From the NCBI GenBank assembly GCA_049615605.1, contig JBMZFW010000010.1, positions 1-29,181 of the forward strand: a stretch of 29,181 nt of DNA, read 5' to 3'. The first letter of the stretch is position 1, and every line of letters begins with the position of its first letter. This document shows positions 13,370 through 22,375 of the stretch, piece by piece. Made by a program: the position numbers and the translations under genes. The notes under the pieces are model-generated. The model worked only from the letters and a program-made list of their open reading frames with translations, was not told the origin of the DNA and did not search any database. Origin of the DNA: JAQWUY01 sp049615605. GTDB lineage: Bacteria; Pseudomonadota; Alphaproteobacteria; JAQWUY01.

Positions 13370-14169
13370 TATTTTTTAACTTCCATATTGTAACGAACAA
13401 TATTTGCAAAACATTTTTGTTGAGTTTTGTTGTTAATTGGACCCAGCAATGCAACGTGGCGAACTTGATTATTCTTAATTGTTAAATCAAGTGTACATTC
13501 AAGACCTTCCGCCTTTGTGAAGTATTGCCAAATATAAAAGCTGTTTTGTTGTAGTGATTTGTTTGGTGTACCAAGATTGCTTACAAGGAAGTTAATATCC
13601 TTACCCAGTAATTTCTTAGTATTTAATGAAACTTTGCTGTTTCTGTTTTGTCCCGTTGGTACACGACGACGACCATCAAACGGATAAAGCATTTTTACCG
13701 ATGGTTTTGCCTGTGCCTGTGCAGTTTCAGTACCAAATGAATTAATGTTTTCAACTTGGTTTGTACCCGCATTTGCAAGTGTTTGTTTTGGTGGAATACA
13801 AACATTGTTTTGTTGGTTTTGCTGTGCAGATAATTGATTCAAGTTAAATGCATTGTTATTTGCATATGCGCCAGATTGTTGGCTGTTGCCAGATTTACCA
13901 TAATTGCTGTTTGTATTGGCATTTGTGTATACAGTACCAGACCATTTATCAGTTGATTGGTTGTTTGTTTCAACTTGGCTTACTTGATAAGTGTTGTTTT
14001 GTTGATTGTTACTGTTTCTAATGTAATCTTGTGAAGACATTTGTCTTTGTGATTGGGCTTGGCTTTGGTTACCCCTGTCAACCATACTGTCAGAAACCCA
14101 ACTTGCAGGAATCTTTACACAACCTGTTGTCAAAGTAAGTAGTGATAGAAGTAATATTTTTTTATTCAT
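13369..14169 (-). CDS. Q/N-rich lipoprotein, possible BamE-like C-terminus
   Basis: This is a 266-residue protein with a lipoprotein signal peptide (lipobox LTTGC, Cys17). A long low-complexity Gln/Asn/Ser-rich region follows, about residues 30-120. The C-terminal ~80 residues look folded: LLGKDINFLVSNLGTPN, an IWQYF strand, Cys-containing strands and a final helix with a second Cys. The 'LG.P....W.Y' arrangement recalls the small BamE/SmpA fold, but this is weak resemblance. It is predicted to be anchored in the outer membrane. It is first in a two-gene unit with ampG, suggesting an envelope role. The start at 14169 has AAAGG upstream. Confidence 0.7.
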   Translation of the reverse strand: MNKKILLLSLLTLTTGCVKIPASWVSDSMVDRGNQSQAQSQRQMSSQDYIRNSNNQQNNTYQVSQVETNNQSTDKWSGTVYTNANTNSNYGKSGNSQQSGAYANNNAFNLNQLSAQQNQQNNVCIPPKQTLANAGTNQVENINSFGTETAQAQAKPSVKMLYPFDGRRRVPTGQNRNSKVSLNTKKLLGKDINFLVSNLGTPNKSLQQNSFYIWQYFTKAEGLECTLDLTIKNNQVRHVALLGPINNKTQQKCFANIVRYNMEVKK

Positions 14170-14198
14170 TTTATGCCTTTCCTATTGCCTATTACCCT

Positions 14199-14227
14199 AT
14201 AATAAGTATATATAATGTAAAAGGCAA
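14199..14227 (-). promoter_or_regulatory. Predicted promoter for lipoprotein-ampG
   Basis: On the - strand TTGCCT (14222-14227) and TATTAT (14199-14204) are spaced by 17 bases and lie 30 bases before the lipoprotein ATG. The region overlaps a similar + strand arrangement for the divergent kinase gene (TTGCCT at 14185-14190 and TATATA at about 14209-14214). Confidence 0.45.
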
Positions 14228-14258
14228 GTATCATTTACATTATTTTGGGAATTTTATC

Positions 14259-15230
14259 ATGAAATATGACTTATTAGGTATCGGAAACGGATTAATTGAC
14301 TGTTTGGGTAAAACAGATGATGAAAATATTGCAAAAATTGGTATTGAAAAAGGCACAATGGCTTTAATTGAAACGGAAACATCGGCAAAAATTCTTGATG
14401 TTATAACGGACAAAGAAATCGCAAGCGGTGGGTCGGTTGCCAACACAATGGCTGGCTTTTCGGCACTTGGTGGTAAATCTGGATTTATTGGCAGATTGGG
14501 TAATGATGATTTAGGCGAATTATTTGTTAAAGATATGAATACAATTGGCATTGATTACTTGGGTAAAGAAAAATCAACAACACCATCGGGTAATTGTACT
14601 ATTATGGTAAGCCCAGACGGACAACGCACAATGGCAACTTGTCTTGGTGCATCGGTTGAAATTGGTATTGATGACATTGATTTATCATTACTTTCAAATG
14701 CAAAGGTTGTTTATTTGGAAGGCTATTTATTTGACGCGCCAAGTGCTAGGTCTTGCTTTGATATAATCGGTGAAACATTAAAAGGCACAGATACAAAAAT
14801 CGCATTCACATTATCAGATATGTTTGTGGTTGAACGCCACCGTGAAGACTTATTAAAATTTGTACAACAAAGCGTTGATATATTATTTGCCAACGAAGAT
14901 GAAATTAATCACTTAATGGGTACAAATGATGTTAAAGATGCAATTGCAAAAGCAAGTGAGATGGCTGATGTTGTAATTGGTACTTGCGGTGAAAATGGTG
15001 CGTATGCAATGACAAATGGTAAAACTTATTTCCGCCCTGCAAACAAAGTTGATGTTGTTGACACAACGGGTGCGGGTGACCAATTTGCCGGTGGGTTCTT
15101 ATTCGGTTATGCAAATACATACGGAATGGAAGATTGCTTGCAAATGGGAATTAATATGGCAAGTTCGGTTATCACCCATATGGGTGGCAGGTTAACAACC
15201 GATGCTAAGGAATTAATAAAAGGCATATAA
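14259..15230 (+). CDS. PfkB-family sugar/nucleoside kinase
   Basis: This is a 323-residue ribokinase-fold kinase. Signature 1 is GGSVANTMAGFSALGG at about residues 57-72. Signature 2, DTTGAGDQFAGGF near 269-281, contains the catalytic Asp and anion hole. NEDEINHL near 211 is also typical. Alphaproteobacterial proteins of this type are commonly annotated as adenosine kinase or sugar kinase, but the substrate cannot be read from sequence. I chose the ATG at 14259 because the frame upstream extends through the divergent promoter region. The Shine-Dalgarno is weak (GGGA). It heads a + strand run with the DUF1285 gene 3 bases downstream and then cca. Confidence 0.88.
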   Translation: MKYDLLGIGNGLIDCLGKTDDENIAKIGIEKGTMALIETETSAKILDVITDKEIASGGSVANTMAGFSALGGKSGFIGRLGNDDLGELFVKDMNTIGIDYLGKEKSTTPSGNCTIMVSPDGQRTMATCLGASVEIGIDDIDLSLLSNAKVVYLEGYLFDAPSARSCFDIIGETLKGTDTKIAFTLSDMFVVERHREDLLKFVQQSVDILFANEDEINHLMGTNDVKDAIAKASEMADVVIGTCGENGAYAMTNGKTYFRPANKVDVVDTTGAGDQFAGGFLFGYANTYGMEDCLQMGINMASSVITHMGGRLTTDAKELIKGI

Positions 15231-15233
15231 AAT

Positions 15234-15767
15234 ATGGCAAAGCCTGATTTTAAAAAGATGATGGAAACAGGGGCTGGACTTTCGGGTTTTGAATGGCCAG
15301 AATCTTGCGGGACATTTGATTTTGTTATTAAAAAAGACGGCACTTGGTTTTACCAAGGTACACCAGTTGGGCGAATAAAATTATGCCAACTATTTGCAAT
15401 TACCCTGCAAAAAGATGACGAAGGGTACTGGCTTGTAACCCCAGTTGAAAGGGGTAAGATTGAAGTTGAAGACGCCCCATTTTTCGTTGTTGAAATGGAT
15501 GTGGAAGGTACGGGTGATAACCAAGCCTTAACATTCCGCACAACTCTTGATTGGTGGATAACTGCAGGGGCTGAAAATAAAATATGGGTGGAATTTGATG
15601 AAAACGGACAACCAAGCCCATACATTTATATTCGTGATGGTCTGCACGCACGAATAAACCGCAATGTGTTTTATGAATTATGCAATATGGCTGATGTTGT
15701 TGTTGATGAATTAATTATTCAATCAAATGGTGTTAAATTTTCACTGGGCAAAATAACCGATGAATAA
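15234..15767 (+). CDS. DUF1285 family protein
   Basis: This 177-residue protein matches the DUF1285 pattern: DGTWFYQGTPVGR near 40-52, LVTPVERGKIEVEDAPFFV near 69-87, and a C-terminal YIRDGLHARINRNVFYELC. It has no signal peptide or membrane segment. Family function is unestablished; the fold is a two-domain beta-rich protein, and association with cca in alphaproteobacteria is common. Its stop overlaps the cca start by 8 bp, implying translational coupling. A role in RNA or nucleotide metabolism is guilt by association only. Confidence 0.82.
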   Translation: MAKPDFKKMMETGAGLSGFEWPESCGTFDFVIKKDGTWFYQGTPVGRIKLCQLFAITLQKDDEGYWLVTPVERGKIEVEDAPFFVVEMDVEGTGDNQALTFRTTLDWWITAGAENKIWVEFDENGQPSPYIYIRDGLHARINRNVFYELCNMADVVVDELIIQSNGVKFSLGKITDE

Positions 15768-16938
15768 AATTAAATTAAATCATAGTGCTGAATTAAAAAC
15801 GGTCTTTGACATTGCAAAACAAAACGGTTTTGAAGCCCGCATTGTTGGCGGTGCGGTGCGTGAATACTTATTTGGTAATAACAATGTATACGATATTGAT
15901 TTGGCAATTAATGCCACACCAGATAAGGTGACTGAAATTTTTGAAACCGCAGGGCACAGGGTCATACCAACGGGTATTGATTTTGGCACAATAACGGTAA
16001 TAATTGACCAAACCCCTTTTGAAATTACAAGCCTTAGAAAAGATATGGAAACAGACGGCAGAAAAGCTGTTGTTTCATATACGGATAATTGGCAAGACGA
16101 CAGCATAAGACGCGATTTTACAATCAATGCAATATATGTTGACGAAGCGGGAAATGTTTACGATTACCACAATGGGATAAATGACTTTGAAAATAAAAAG
16201 CTGAACTTTGTTGGCGGTGCTGATGTTCGTATTAAAGAAGACGCACTTAGAATCCTAAGGCTGTTTAGGTTTGCCATTACAACGGGTTTTGATGTTGACG
16301 ATGAAACATATACGGCGTGTAAAAATAATGCGGTATTAATTAAAAAATTATCAATTGAACGCATCGCAAATGAAATGATTAAAATGTTAAAGTCGAAAAA
16401 CTTTAATGTTGATACAATTTTTAAAATGCGTGATGTGGGAATATTGCAATCAATAATTCCAATGGCGGTTAAATCTGAATTGCCATTATTTAATAATACT
16501 TTGCTTGGTAGCAATGATTACATTGCAAAAATTATTGCCCTTAGTGATGGTAACTTTGATATGGCAAATACAATTTGTAATGTGTGGAAATTATCAAATA
16601 AAGAAAAACGAAATTTAAAAGAAACATTTACCATTTATAATGACCGTACCTTTGTTCCACAATTTTTGAATAAGTTTTTATATTATAATAATTATGAAGC
16701 ACTACTTTCGGCAAGCTTGTTAAAAGACGAAAAGTTTTATCAATTTGTAAAAGATAAGACTGGCTTTGAAAAACCAATATTCCCAGTTGACGGAAATGAT
16801 TTATTGGCACTTGGTTTTGAAAAGGGGGCAAAGCTTGGTTCATTGTTAAAGGCGGTTGAACGATGGTGGGTTGATAATGAATTTAAACCTAAAAAACAAG
16901 ACTGTTTGCTTTACGCCAAACAAAAAGAACGCATGTAA
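15760..16938 (+). CDS. cca: CCA tRNA nucleotidyltransferase
   Basis: This enzyme adds or repairs the 3' CCA of tRNAs. It is a class II nucleotidyltransferase: VGGAVREYL at about residues 29-37, the metal-binding YDIDLAI (Asp45 and Asp47), RRDFTINAIY near 117-126, and the tRNA/nucleotide motif EDALRILRLFRF near 162-173. At 392 residues it lacks an HD phosphohydrolase domain, so it is the short form. It overlaps the DUF1285 gene by 8 bp and ends 5 bases from the convergent amidase gene. No terminator is visible between the two. Confidence 0.93.
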   Translation: MNKIKLNHSAELKTVFDIAKQNGFEARIVGGAVREYLFGNNNVYDIDLAINATPDKVTEIFETAGHRVIPTGIDFGTITVIIDQTPFEITSLRKDMETDGRKAVVSYTDNWQDDSIRRDFTINAIYVDEAGNVYDYHNGINDFENKKLNFVGGADVRIKEDALRILRLFRFAITTGFDVDDETYTACKNNAVLIKKLSIERIANEMIKMLKSKNFNVDTIFKMRDVGILQSIIPMAVKSELPLFNNTLLGSNDYIAKIIALSDGNFDMANTICNVWKLSNKEKRNLKETFTIYNDRTFVPQFLNKFLYYNNYEALLSASLLKDEKFYQFVKDKTGFEKPIFPVDGNDLLALGFEKGAKLGSLLKAVERWWVDNEFKPKKQDCLLYAKQKERM

Positions 16939-16943
16939 GATAT

Positions 16944-17636
16944 TTACCTGCGTGGTTTTATTTTTATCTCTTCCATCTTTACGATTATTCCCATAGCCAG
17001 TTGCGAACATTCATCATCAATATTGCCGTCAATTTTACTTGGGCGGTATCTGCGTTGGAATGCGGTTATTGCATCGGTTGCATTTTCCGTGTTGTATCCA
17101 ATCATATCCAATAAATCAAGCAATGGAATATCCGTTTCCACAGGTTCAGGCACAATGCACAAATCGTGCTTTGCCAATTTATCCCACGGGAATTTATAAT
17201 CGGGGTCAATTTTACGGCTTGGGGCAATATCACTGTGGGCAAGGATATTTTGCTTAACAATAGTATGTCTTGTTTTAATATCTTTGATTAAGGTAATTAA
17301 AGCATCAATTTGCACATCGGGAAAATCGTCATATCCAAATTGTTCACCGCCATTTTGCAATTCAATACCGATTGATGATGCGTTAATGTTTTCTTCTGAT
17401 TGCCATATTGCAATTCCTGCGTGCCAGGCACGATTTTCTTCGGCAACGAATTGAATTATTGTTCCGTCCGTATCAATAAGATAATGGGCTGATACTTCGG
17501 TTTCTGTATCAAGAAACCTTTGAGCCACATCATCGGCGGATTTCATATCCGTGTAATGTAAAATGATTTTATTAATATTATAACCGTTGCGGTCATTAAA
17601 ATTTTGGCTTGGCTTATCAATAATTGTTAATGTCAT
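16944..17636 (-). CDS. Cytosolic N-acetylmuramoyl-L-alanine amidase (AmpD-like)
   Basis: This is a 230-residue Amidase_2 enzyme. Zinc ligands align with AmpD: His27 (IILHYTD), His134 (LAHSD) and Asp144, with the conserved Lys142 two residues before. WHAG near 71-74 and GIELQN (Glu92) are the other active-site blocks. The C-terminal ~70 residues look like a small peptidoglycan-binding domain (ITAFQRRYRP). With no signal peptide it would act on imported anhydro-muropeptides in the cytosol, fitting the AmpG-like permease at 12101-13369. It is last in a long operon, overlapping the MATE gene by 4 bp. Confidence 0.88.
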   Translation of the reverse strand: MTLTIIDKPSQNFNDRNGYNINKIILHYTDMKSADDVAQRFLDTETEVSAHYLIDTDGTIIQFVAEENRAWHAGIAIWQSEENINASSIGIELQNGGEQFGYDDFPDVQIDALITLIKDIKTRHTIVKQNILAHSDIAPSRKIDPDYKFPWDKLAKHDLCIVPEPVETDIPLLDLLDMIGYNTENATDAITAFQRRYRPSKIDGNIDDECSQLAMGIIVKMEEIKIKPRR

Positions 17637-18991
17637 TTTGTTTCAACCTTTTTAAATATGCGGTCTTTGTGTATTGAATAATATGCACGCATATTCATTG
17701 TAAATGCGGAAATGAATATTCCAATAATAATTGAGATATAAATACCATCTAGTTTATAATCATATATAAAGCATAAAACATATCCAAGTAAAGGTCCAAT
17801 AATTCCATAACCAATTAATTGAATAATTGGAATATATTTTGTGTCGTTAATACTTTGTAAAAATTTTGTTGGTATTTGGCTTATGCTTTCCACAAGGAAT
17901 GCAATCATAAATAAATAAACAATTGGATTTACTAAGTTAACGATTTGTATATAACTGTCCGCAGAAGAATCCAACATTAAAGCAAAAATATTGTTTGAAA
18001 AATTAAATATAATTAATGCAACTACTGTATTTAAAATTAACAGGAAACCAAAACCAATTTTGATGGCTTTTATAATTTCTGTCCTGTCTTTTTTCCCCGC
18101 TTGATTTGCGGTGTAAATGCTTGTACCTTCGGCTATGCCAAGTATCGTTCCATATAATAAATTCCATATTTGTATTGTTAATGCAAATGCGGATATGGAA
18201 TATTTATCAAACTGACCAACATAAACATTACTTATGCTAAATATAACCATTTCCAAGGTGATTGCGATACCAGTTGGAATACCAAGAATTAAGATTTTTT
18301 TAAATATTTCAAAATCAATCTTCCAAAACCTTACCCATAGATTAATTTCTTGTTGCTTGGCTTTTAAAGTGGCAATTGTTATTAACAATAATGAATTAAT
18401 GATAACCGATAATGATGTGGCAAGACCCGCACCATATATACCCATTTCAGGAACACCAAATTTACCATATATAAACATCCAGTTAAATAAAATATTCATT
18501 GGTAATGTCATAATGCTTAAAGTTAAAATATGCTTAAATATTCCTTGGTTAATTAAAAAATATCTAAATGGAACAGCGATAAATATTAAAATAGAATATT
18601 TTTTCCCATCAATAAATTCAGTTACTTGATATGTAAGTTCTGTACTGAAATTAAAGGCTTTACATATTGCGTCAATATTGTAAAGAATAATTCCGAATAT
18701 AATTACAAATAAGATTCCAATCCAAACACCGCTTCGCACATTACGGGCAATAAGTCGTTTGTTGTTTGCCCCATTTGCTTGTCCAATAAGTGGGCCAATC
18801 ATCATCATTACCCCTAGGAAAAATGCAAAGAATGTATAATAAAACACCCCAGCCAGTGACACCCCACCAAAGCTGATTGGGTCGTACTGTCCAATCATAA
18901 TGCTGTCAATAAATGCTGAGCTAAATTCAATTAATTGTAATGCGACAACAGGAAAGATTAATTTTGAAAGGTTTTTAATTGTGTTTTGCAT
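17633..18991 (-). CDS. MATE family efflux transporter
   Basis: This is a 452-residue integral membrane protein with about 12 hydrophobic segments. The start (LSKLIFPVVALQLIEFSSAF, then IDSIMIGQ) is typical of MATE exporters, which extrude cationic drugs or metabolites using Na+ or H+ gradients. LIGQANGANN near 66-75 and a second-half NVYVGQFDKYSISAFAL are further family features. The substrate is unknown. Its ATG overlaps the stop of the uup-like gene by 1 bp and its stop overlaps the amidase start by 4 bp, so it is embedded in the operon. Confidence 0.88.
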   Translation of the reverse strand: MQNTIKNLSKLIFPVVALQLIEFSSAFIDSIMIGQYDPISFGGVSLAGVFYYTFFAFFLGVMMMIGPLIGQANGANNKRLIARNVRSGVWIGILFVIIFGIILYNIDAICKAFNFSTELTYQVTEFIDGKKYSILIFIAVPFRYFLINQGIFKHILTLSIMTLPMNILFNWMFIYGKFGVPEMGIYGAGLATSLSVIINSLLLITIATLKAKQQEINLWVRFWKIDFEIFKKILILGIPTGIAITLEMVIFSISNVYVGQFDKYSISAFALTIQIWNLLYGTILGIAEGTSIYTANQAGKKDRTEIIKAIKIGFGFLLILNTVVALIIFNFSNNIFALMLDSSADSYIQIVNLVNPIVYLFMIAFLVESISQIPTKFLQSINDTKYIPIIQLIGYGIIGPLLGYVLCFIYDYKLDGIYISIIIGIFISAFTMNMRAYYSIHKDRIFKKVETK

Positions 18992-20775
18992 TATTGGCTG
19001 TCGCCTTTAATTGTTAAGGTTAGCCATTGTTCTTCCAATAAGTTCAATGTGTTTTGCGATGTTTCAAGTGCATTCGCCACCGCATTAAATGTATCAGGGT
19101 CTTTCGTATATAATTCTGGGTTATCCAGTATTGATTTCATTTTATCAATATTTTTATTTAATTCTTCCATTTGTGTGGGTAATGTTTTTAAGGCGTGTTG
19201 TTCCTTTGGCGATAATTTAACTTTTGTTTCTTTAACTTCTTCTGTTTGTTTAATAACAGGTTTTGGTTTTTCCTTTTTAACCGTATCGGTTTTTTCCACG
19301 CCTTTTTGTTTTAAATAATCGTCCCAATCACCGATTACTTCGGCAATTTCGCCACCGCCTTCGGTTACCAGTAATGTGGAACATAACCTGCCGATAAAAT
19401 CACGGTCGTGCGATACGATAATTAATGTACCTTTATAATTTGCAAGCATATCTTCAAGCACATCCAAAGTATCCATATCCAAATCATTGGTTGGTTCGTC
19501 AAGTATCATTACATCGGACGGGCGGGATAAAATCTTGGCAAGTAATAATCTGTTTTGTTGTCCGCCTGAAAGGGTTGAGATTTTTGATTTTGTTTCATCG
19601 TGGGTAAATAAGAACCTTTTTAAATAACCAACGATATGAATGTCTTTGCCCCCAATGGTAAGGAATTGCCCACCATTCCCCAACATTTCAAAAGGGGTTA
19701 TTTTTTGGTCAAGCTGTCCGCGGTATTGGTCAAAGTATGCAATTTCCAAATGCTTGGCTTTTCTTATTTGTCCGCTGTCGGCTTCGGCTTGTTTTAATAA
19801 TAATTTTAACAGGGTTGATTTACCCGTACCATTACCACCAACAATACCGATTGTATCGCCTTTTAATATGCGGAATGAAAAGTCTTTACATATAACCGTA
19901 TCACCAAAAGCCTTTGAAATATTTTTTGTTTCAAATACCATTTTTGATGCAGATTTATTTTCATTGGCAAACAGTTGTGCCGATTCTGGATTTTTCCTAG
20001 TCCTGCGTTCTTGACGAAGCCTTGCCAATCGTTCAAGGCGGGCTTGGTTGCGTTTTCGCCTTGCCGTTACCCCACGCAGTGCGTATCTTTCTTCTTGTTT
20101 AATATGCTGTTGTAATTTATTAAACTTGCGTTCTTGTTCTTCGTAAATTGCGTCTTGCCATTCTTCAAAATGTTTAAATGACTTATTCATAAACCTTATT
20201 GTTTGGTCTTCTAGCCATAACACACCGTTTGATACATTTGATAAAAATCTACGGTCGTGGGAAATGACAATAATTGCCCCGCGGAATGATTTCATTTCTT
20301 TTTCCAACCATTCAATGGCATTTAAATCAAGGTGGTTTGTCGGTTCATCCAATAACAATATATCTGGTTCAGCCGCCAAAGCCCCCGCAAGACCACAACG
20401 GCGAATTTGCCCACCTGACATTGTTGATGCGTCCATTTCAGGGTCAATGCCCAATTCTTTTAATAATGATACTGCACGGTATTTTTCCATTTCACCCAAT
20501 GACATTGTAAATTCAAGTGCATTTCCGCTTTCTGGATTTTTAGGGTCTTGGTCAAGGCGGGTAATTGTTAATGGTTCAAGGCGGAATATTTCCCCGCTTT
20601 CAATTTCAAGTCGTTGTTGAATTACATTAAACAGGCTGGTTTTCCCAGTGCCGTTTCTGCCAACCAGTGTATAACAATCACCACGATGTAATAATAAATT
20701 TACATCTTTGAATAATACTTCGTTTGTGTATCCTGCTGATACTTCTTTTAATGAAAAGATTACTTCTTTTGCCAT
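18991..20775 (-). CDS. uup: ABC-F ATPase, Uup-type
   Basis: This is a soluble twin ABC protein of 594 residues with no membrane domain. The first cassette has GRNGTGKTS (39-47), a MSGGQIRRCGL signature near 120 and LLLDEPTNHLD. An arginine/lysine-rich linker (about 220-270) follows. The second cassette has GGNGTGKST near 310 and LSGGQQNR near 400. The C-terminal ~60 residues, after a KEKPKPVIKQ hinge, form a coiled coil as in Uup, which acts on ribosome and DNA-related processes. The start overlaps the rlmN stop by 16 bp. Assignment to ABC-F is certain; Uup subtype is likely from the coiled coil. Confidence 0.88.
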   Translation of the reverse strand: MAKEVIFSLKEVSAGYTNEVLFKDVNLLLHRGDCYTLVGRNGTGKTSLFNVIQQRLEIESGEIFRLEPLTITRLDQDPKNPESGNALEFTMSLGEMEKYRAVSLLKELGIDPEMDASTMSGGQIRRCGLAGALAAEPDILLLDEPTNHLDLNAIEWLEKEMKSFRGAIIVISHDRRFLSNVSNGVLWLEDQTIRFMNKSFKHFEEWQDAIYEEQERKFNKLQQHIKQEERYALRGVTARRKRNQARLERLARLRQERRTRKNPESAQLFANENKSASKMVFETKNISKAFGDTVICKDFSFRILKGDTIGIVGGNGTGKSTLLKLLLKQAEADSGQIRKAKHLEIAYFDQYRGQLDQKITPFEMLGNGGQFLTIGGKDIHIVGYLKRFLFTHDETKSKISTLSGGQQNRLLLAKILSRPSDVMILDEPTNDLDMDTLDVLEDMLANYKGTLIIVSHDRDFIGRLCSTLLVTEGGGEIAEVIGDWDDYLKQKGVEKTDTVKKEKPKPVIKQTEEVKETKVKLSPKEQHALKTLPTQMEELNKNIDKMKSILDNPELYTKDPDTFNAVANALETSQNTLNLLEEQWLTLTIKGDSQ

Positions 20776-21878
20776 TTGCCAATTCGCTGAGATTCTGATT
20801 TTAATTGACCACAGGCTGCCATAATATCTTCGCCCCTTGTCTTACGAATTGGTGCAGGGATTTTATTGCTTAATAATACTTGGGCAAAGTTTTCAATCTG
20901 GTCTGCGTCCGAACATTCATAAGGGCTGTTATCCCATGGGTTAAATGGAATAAGGTTTACCTTTGACGGAATACCTTTGATTAATTTTGCCAATTTTTGT
21001 GCGTGTTCATTTGTATCGTTTACGCCTTTTAACATTACATATTCCCAAGTAATACGATTGGTATTTGAAAGGTTTGGATACTTGCGACAAATATCCATTA
21101 ATGTTTCAAGGTTATACTTTTTATTAATTGGCATAATTTGTGTGCGTGTTTCGTCGTCTGGTGCGTGCAGTGAAATTGCAAGCGATGCATTTGTTTCAAC
21201 CGCAAGTCTTTCCAATTGGTCGGCAACGCCACTTGTTGAAACAGTAATCTTTCGCTTTGAAATTGCAATGCCACTTTTATCAGTTAATATTTTTAACGCA
21301 TCAATAACATTATCTGTATTATAAAGCGGTTCACCCATTCCCATAAATACAATATTGCTAAGGGTTCTTTTTTCACCGTTTAATTGCCAGCCTTCAACCA
21401 TATCACGGGCAATGATTACTTGGGCAACGATTTCACTTACTTCTAAATTACGGACAAGCTTTTGTGTTCCCGTATGGCAAAATTTACAAGTTAAAGTGCA
21501 ACCAACTTGCGATGATACACATAATGTGCCGCGGTCTGTTTCGGGAATAAAAACCATTTCGGCTTCGTTACCGTCAAAGAATTTTAATAACCATTTTTGT
21601 GTGCCGTCAACTGACTTTTGATGGCTTGTCACCACAGGGCGACCAACCACATATATTTCATTTAATCTTTCACGCAATGGCTTTGATAAATCGGTCATAT
21701 CGTCAATGGCTTTTGCACCCTTTGAATAAAGCCAAGAATAAATTTGCTTTGCCCTGAATGATTTTTCACCAACGGATTCCATTGCTGTTTTTAAGGCGTC
21801 CATATCCATACCGATAAGGTTTGTACGCTTATCAGTCTTATCGCCACCAGGTAAAAAATCATTTAATGTGTCTGTCAT
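20760..21878 (-). CDS. rlmN: Dual-specificity 23S rRNA/tRNA adenine-C2 methyltransferase
   Basis: This is a radical SAM enzyme that makes m2A2503 in 23S rRNA and m2A37 in some tRNAs. The cluster motif is C127-x3-C131-x2-C134 (GCTLTCKFC). The resolving Cys is in AACGQL near residue 356, and Cys120 sits in CVSSQVGC. Length is normal (372 aa). I prefer the ATG at 21878, which overlaps the upstream TAA as TAATG; a GTG nine bases earlier is possible. The IalB-like gene directly upstream is a neighbour often seen in alphaproteobacteria. Confidence 0.95.
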   Translation of the reverse strand: MTDTLNDFLPGGDKTDKRTNLIGMDMDALKTAMESVGEKSFRAKQIYSWLYSKGAKAIDDMTDLSKPLRERLNEIYVVGRPVVTSHQKSVDGTQKWLLKFFDGNEAEMVFIPETDRGTLCVSSQVGCTLTCKFCHTGTQKLVRNLEVSEIVAQVIIARDMVEGWQLNGEKRTLSNIVFMGMGEPLYNTDNVIDALKILTDKSGIAISKRKITVSTSGVADQLERLAVETNASLAISLHAPDDETRTQIMPINKKYNLETLMDICRKYPNLSNTNRITWEYVMLKGVNDTNEHAQKLAKLIKGIPSKVNLIPFNPWDNSPYECSDADQIENFAQVLLSNKIPAPIRKTRGEDIMAACGQLKSESQRIGKWQKK

Positions 21879-22375
21879 TATCTGCACGCCTTATCAATTT
21901 TAGATAATATTTTAACAACGCCCTGTAATGAATACACATCTTCCAAAGTTTTACCCGAATTAGTTTTGATTTTTACTTTAAGGGTTCTACCTCTTTTCAT
22001 TCTTTTAACAATAGATTTATCGTCTTTGTTATAAGGGAATACAAAATTTTTGTGGGCAAACATTTTATATTTTTTACCATCAATATTTAAAGTGATTTCT
22101 TTTGTGCCTGTGATAATTGTACCCATATTAATTGATACTTTGTGTTTGTGTCTTTTGTGTGGGCGATTGGTAATGTGTAATTTAACAACCTTTCCACGGC
22201 TTGGGCTTGATTGTGCAGATGGGAATGCGTATGCATTACAAATCTTATTACCAGATTCATCTTTGTACATATGGGCATAAAACTTTTTGCTTACCCCAAG
22301 GTCTTTGTCCAATGCAAATGCAAAAGTATTAAATGATAACAGTGATAATATTAATAATAATCTTTTAAAAATCAT
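21878..22375 (-). CDS. IalB-like secreted protein
   Basis: This is a probable periplasmic protein of about 165 residues. From the ATG at 22375 it begins MIFKRLLLILSLLSFNTFAFA, a clear Sec signal peptide. Another in-frame ATG lies at 22384, and starts further upstream would bury the signal peptide. The mature part has KICNAY, beta-rich segments, a very basic His/Lys/Arg stretch (RPHKRHKHK), a KRGRTLKVKI strand and a final Cys. The layout resembles the invasion-associated locus B (IalB) family, which sits before rlmN in many alphaproteobacteria. Function is not established. It overlaps the TrmH-family gene by 11 bp. Confidence 0.65.
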   Translation of the reverse strand: MIFKRLLLILSLLSFNTFAFALDKDLGVSKKFYAHMYKDESGNKICNAYAFPSAQSSPSRGKVVKLHITNRPHKRHKHKVSINMGTIITGTKEITLNIDGKKYKMFAHKNFVFPYNKDDKSIVKRMKRGRTLKVKIKTNSGKTLEDVYSLQGVVKILSKIDKACR

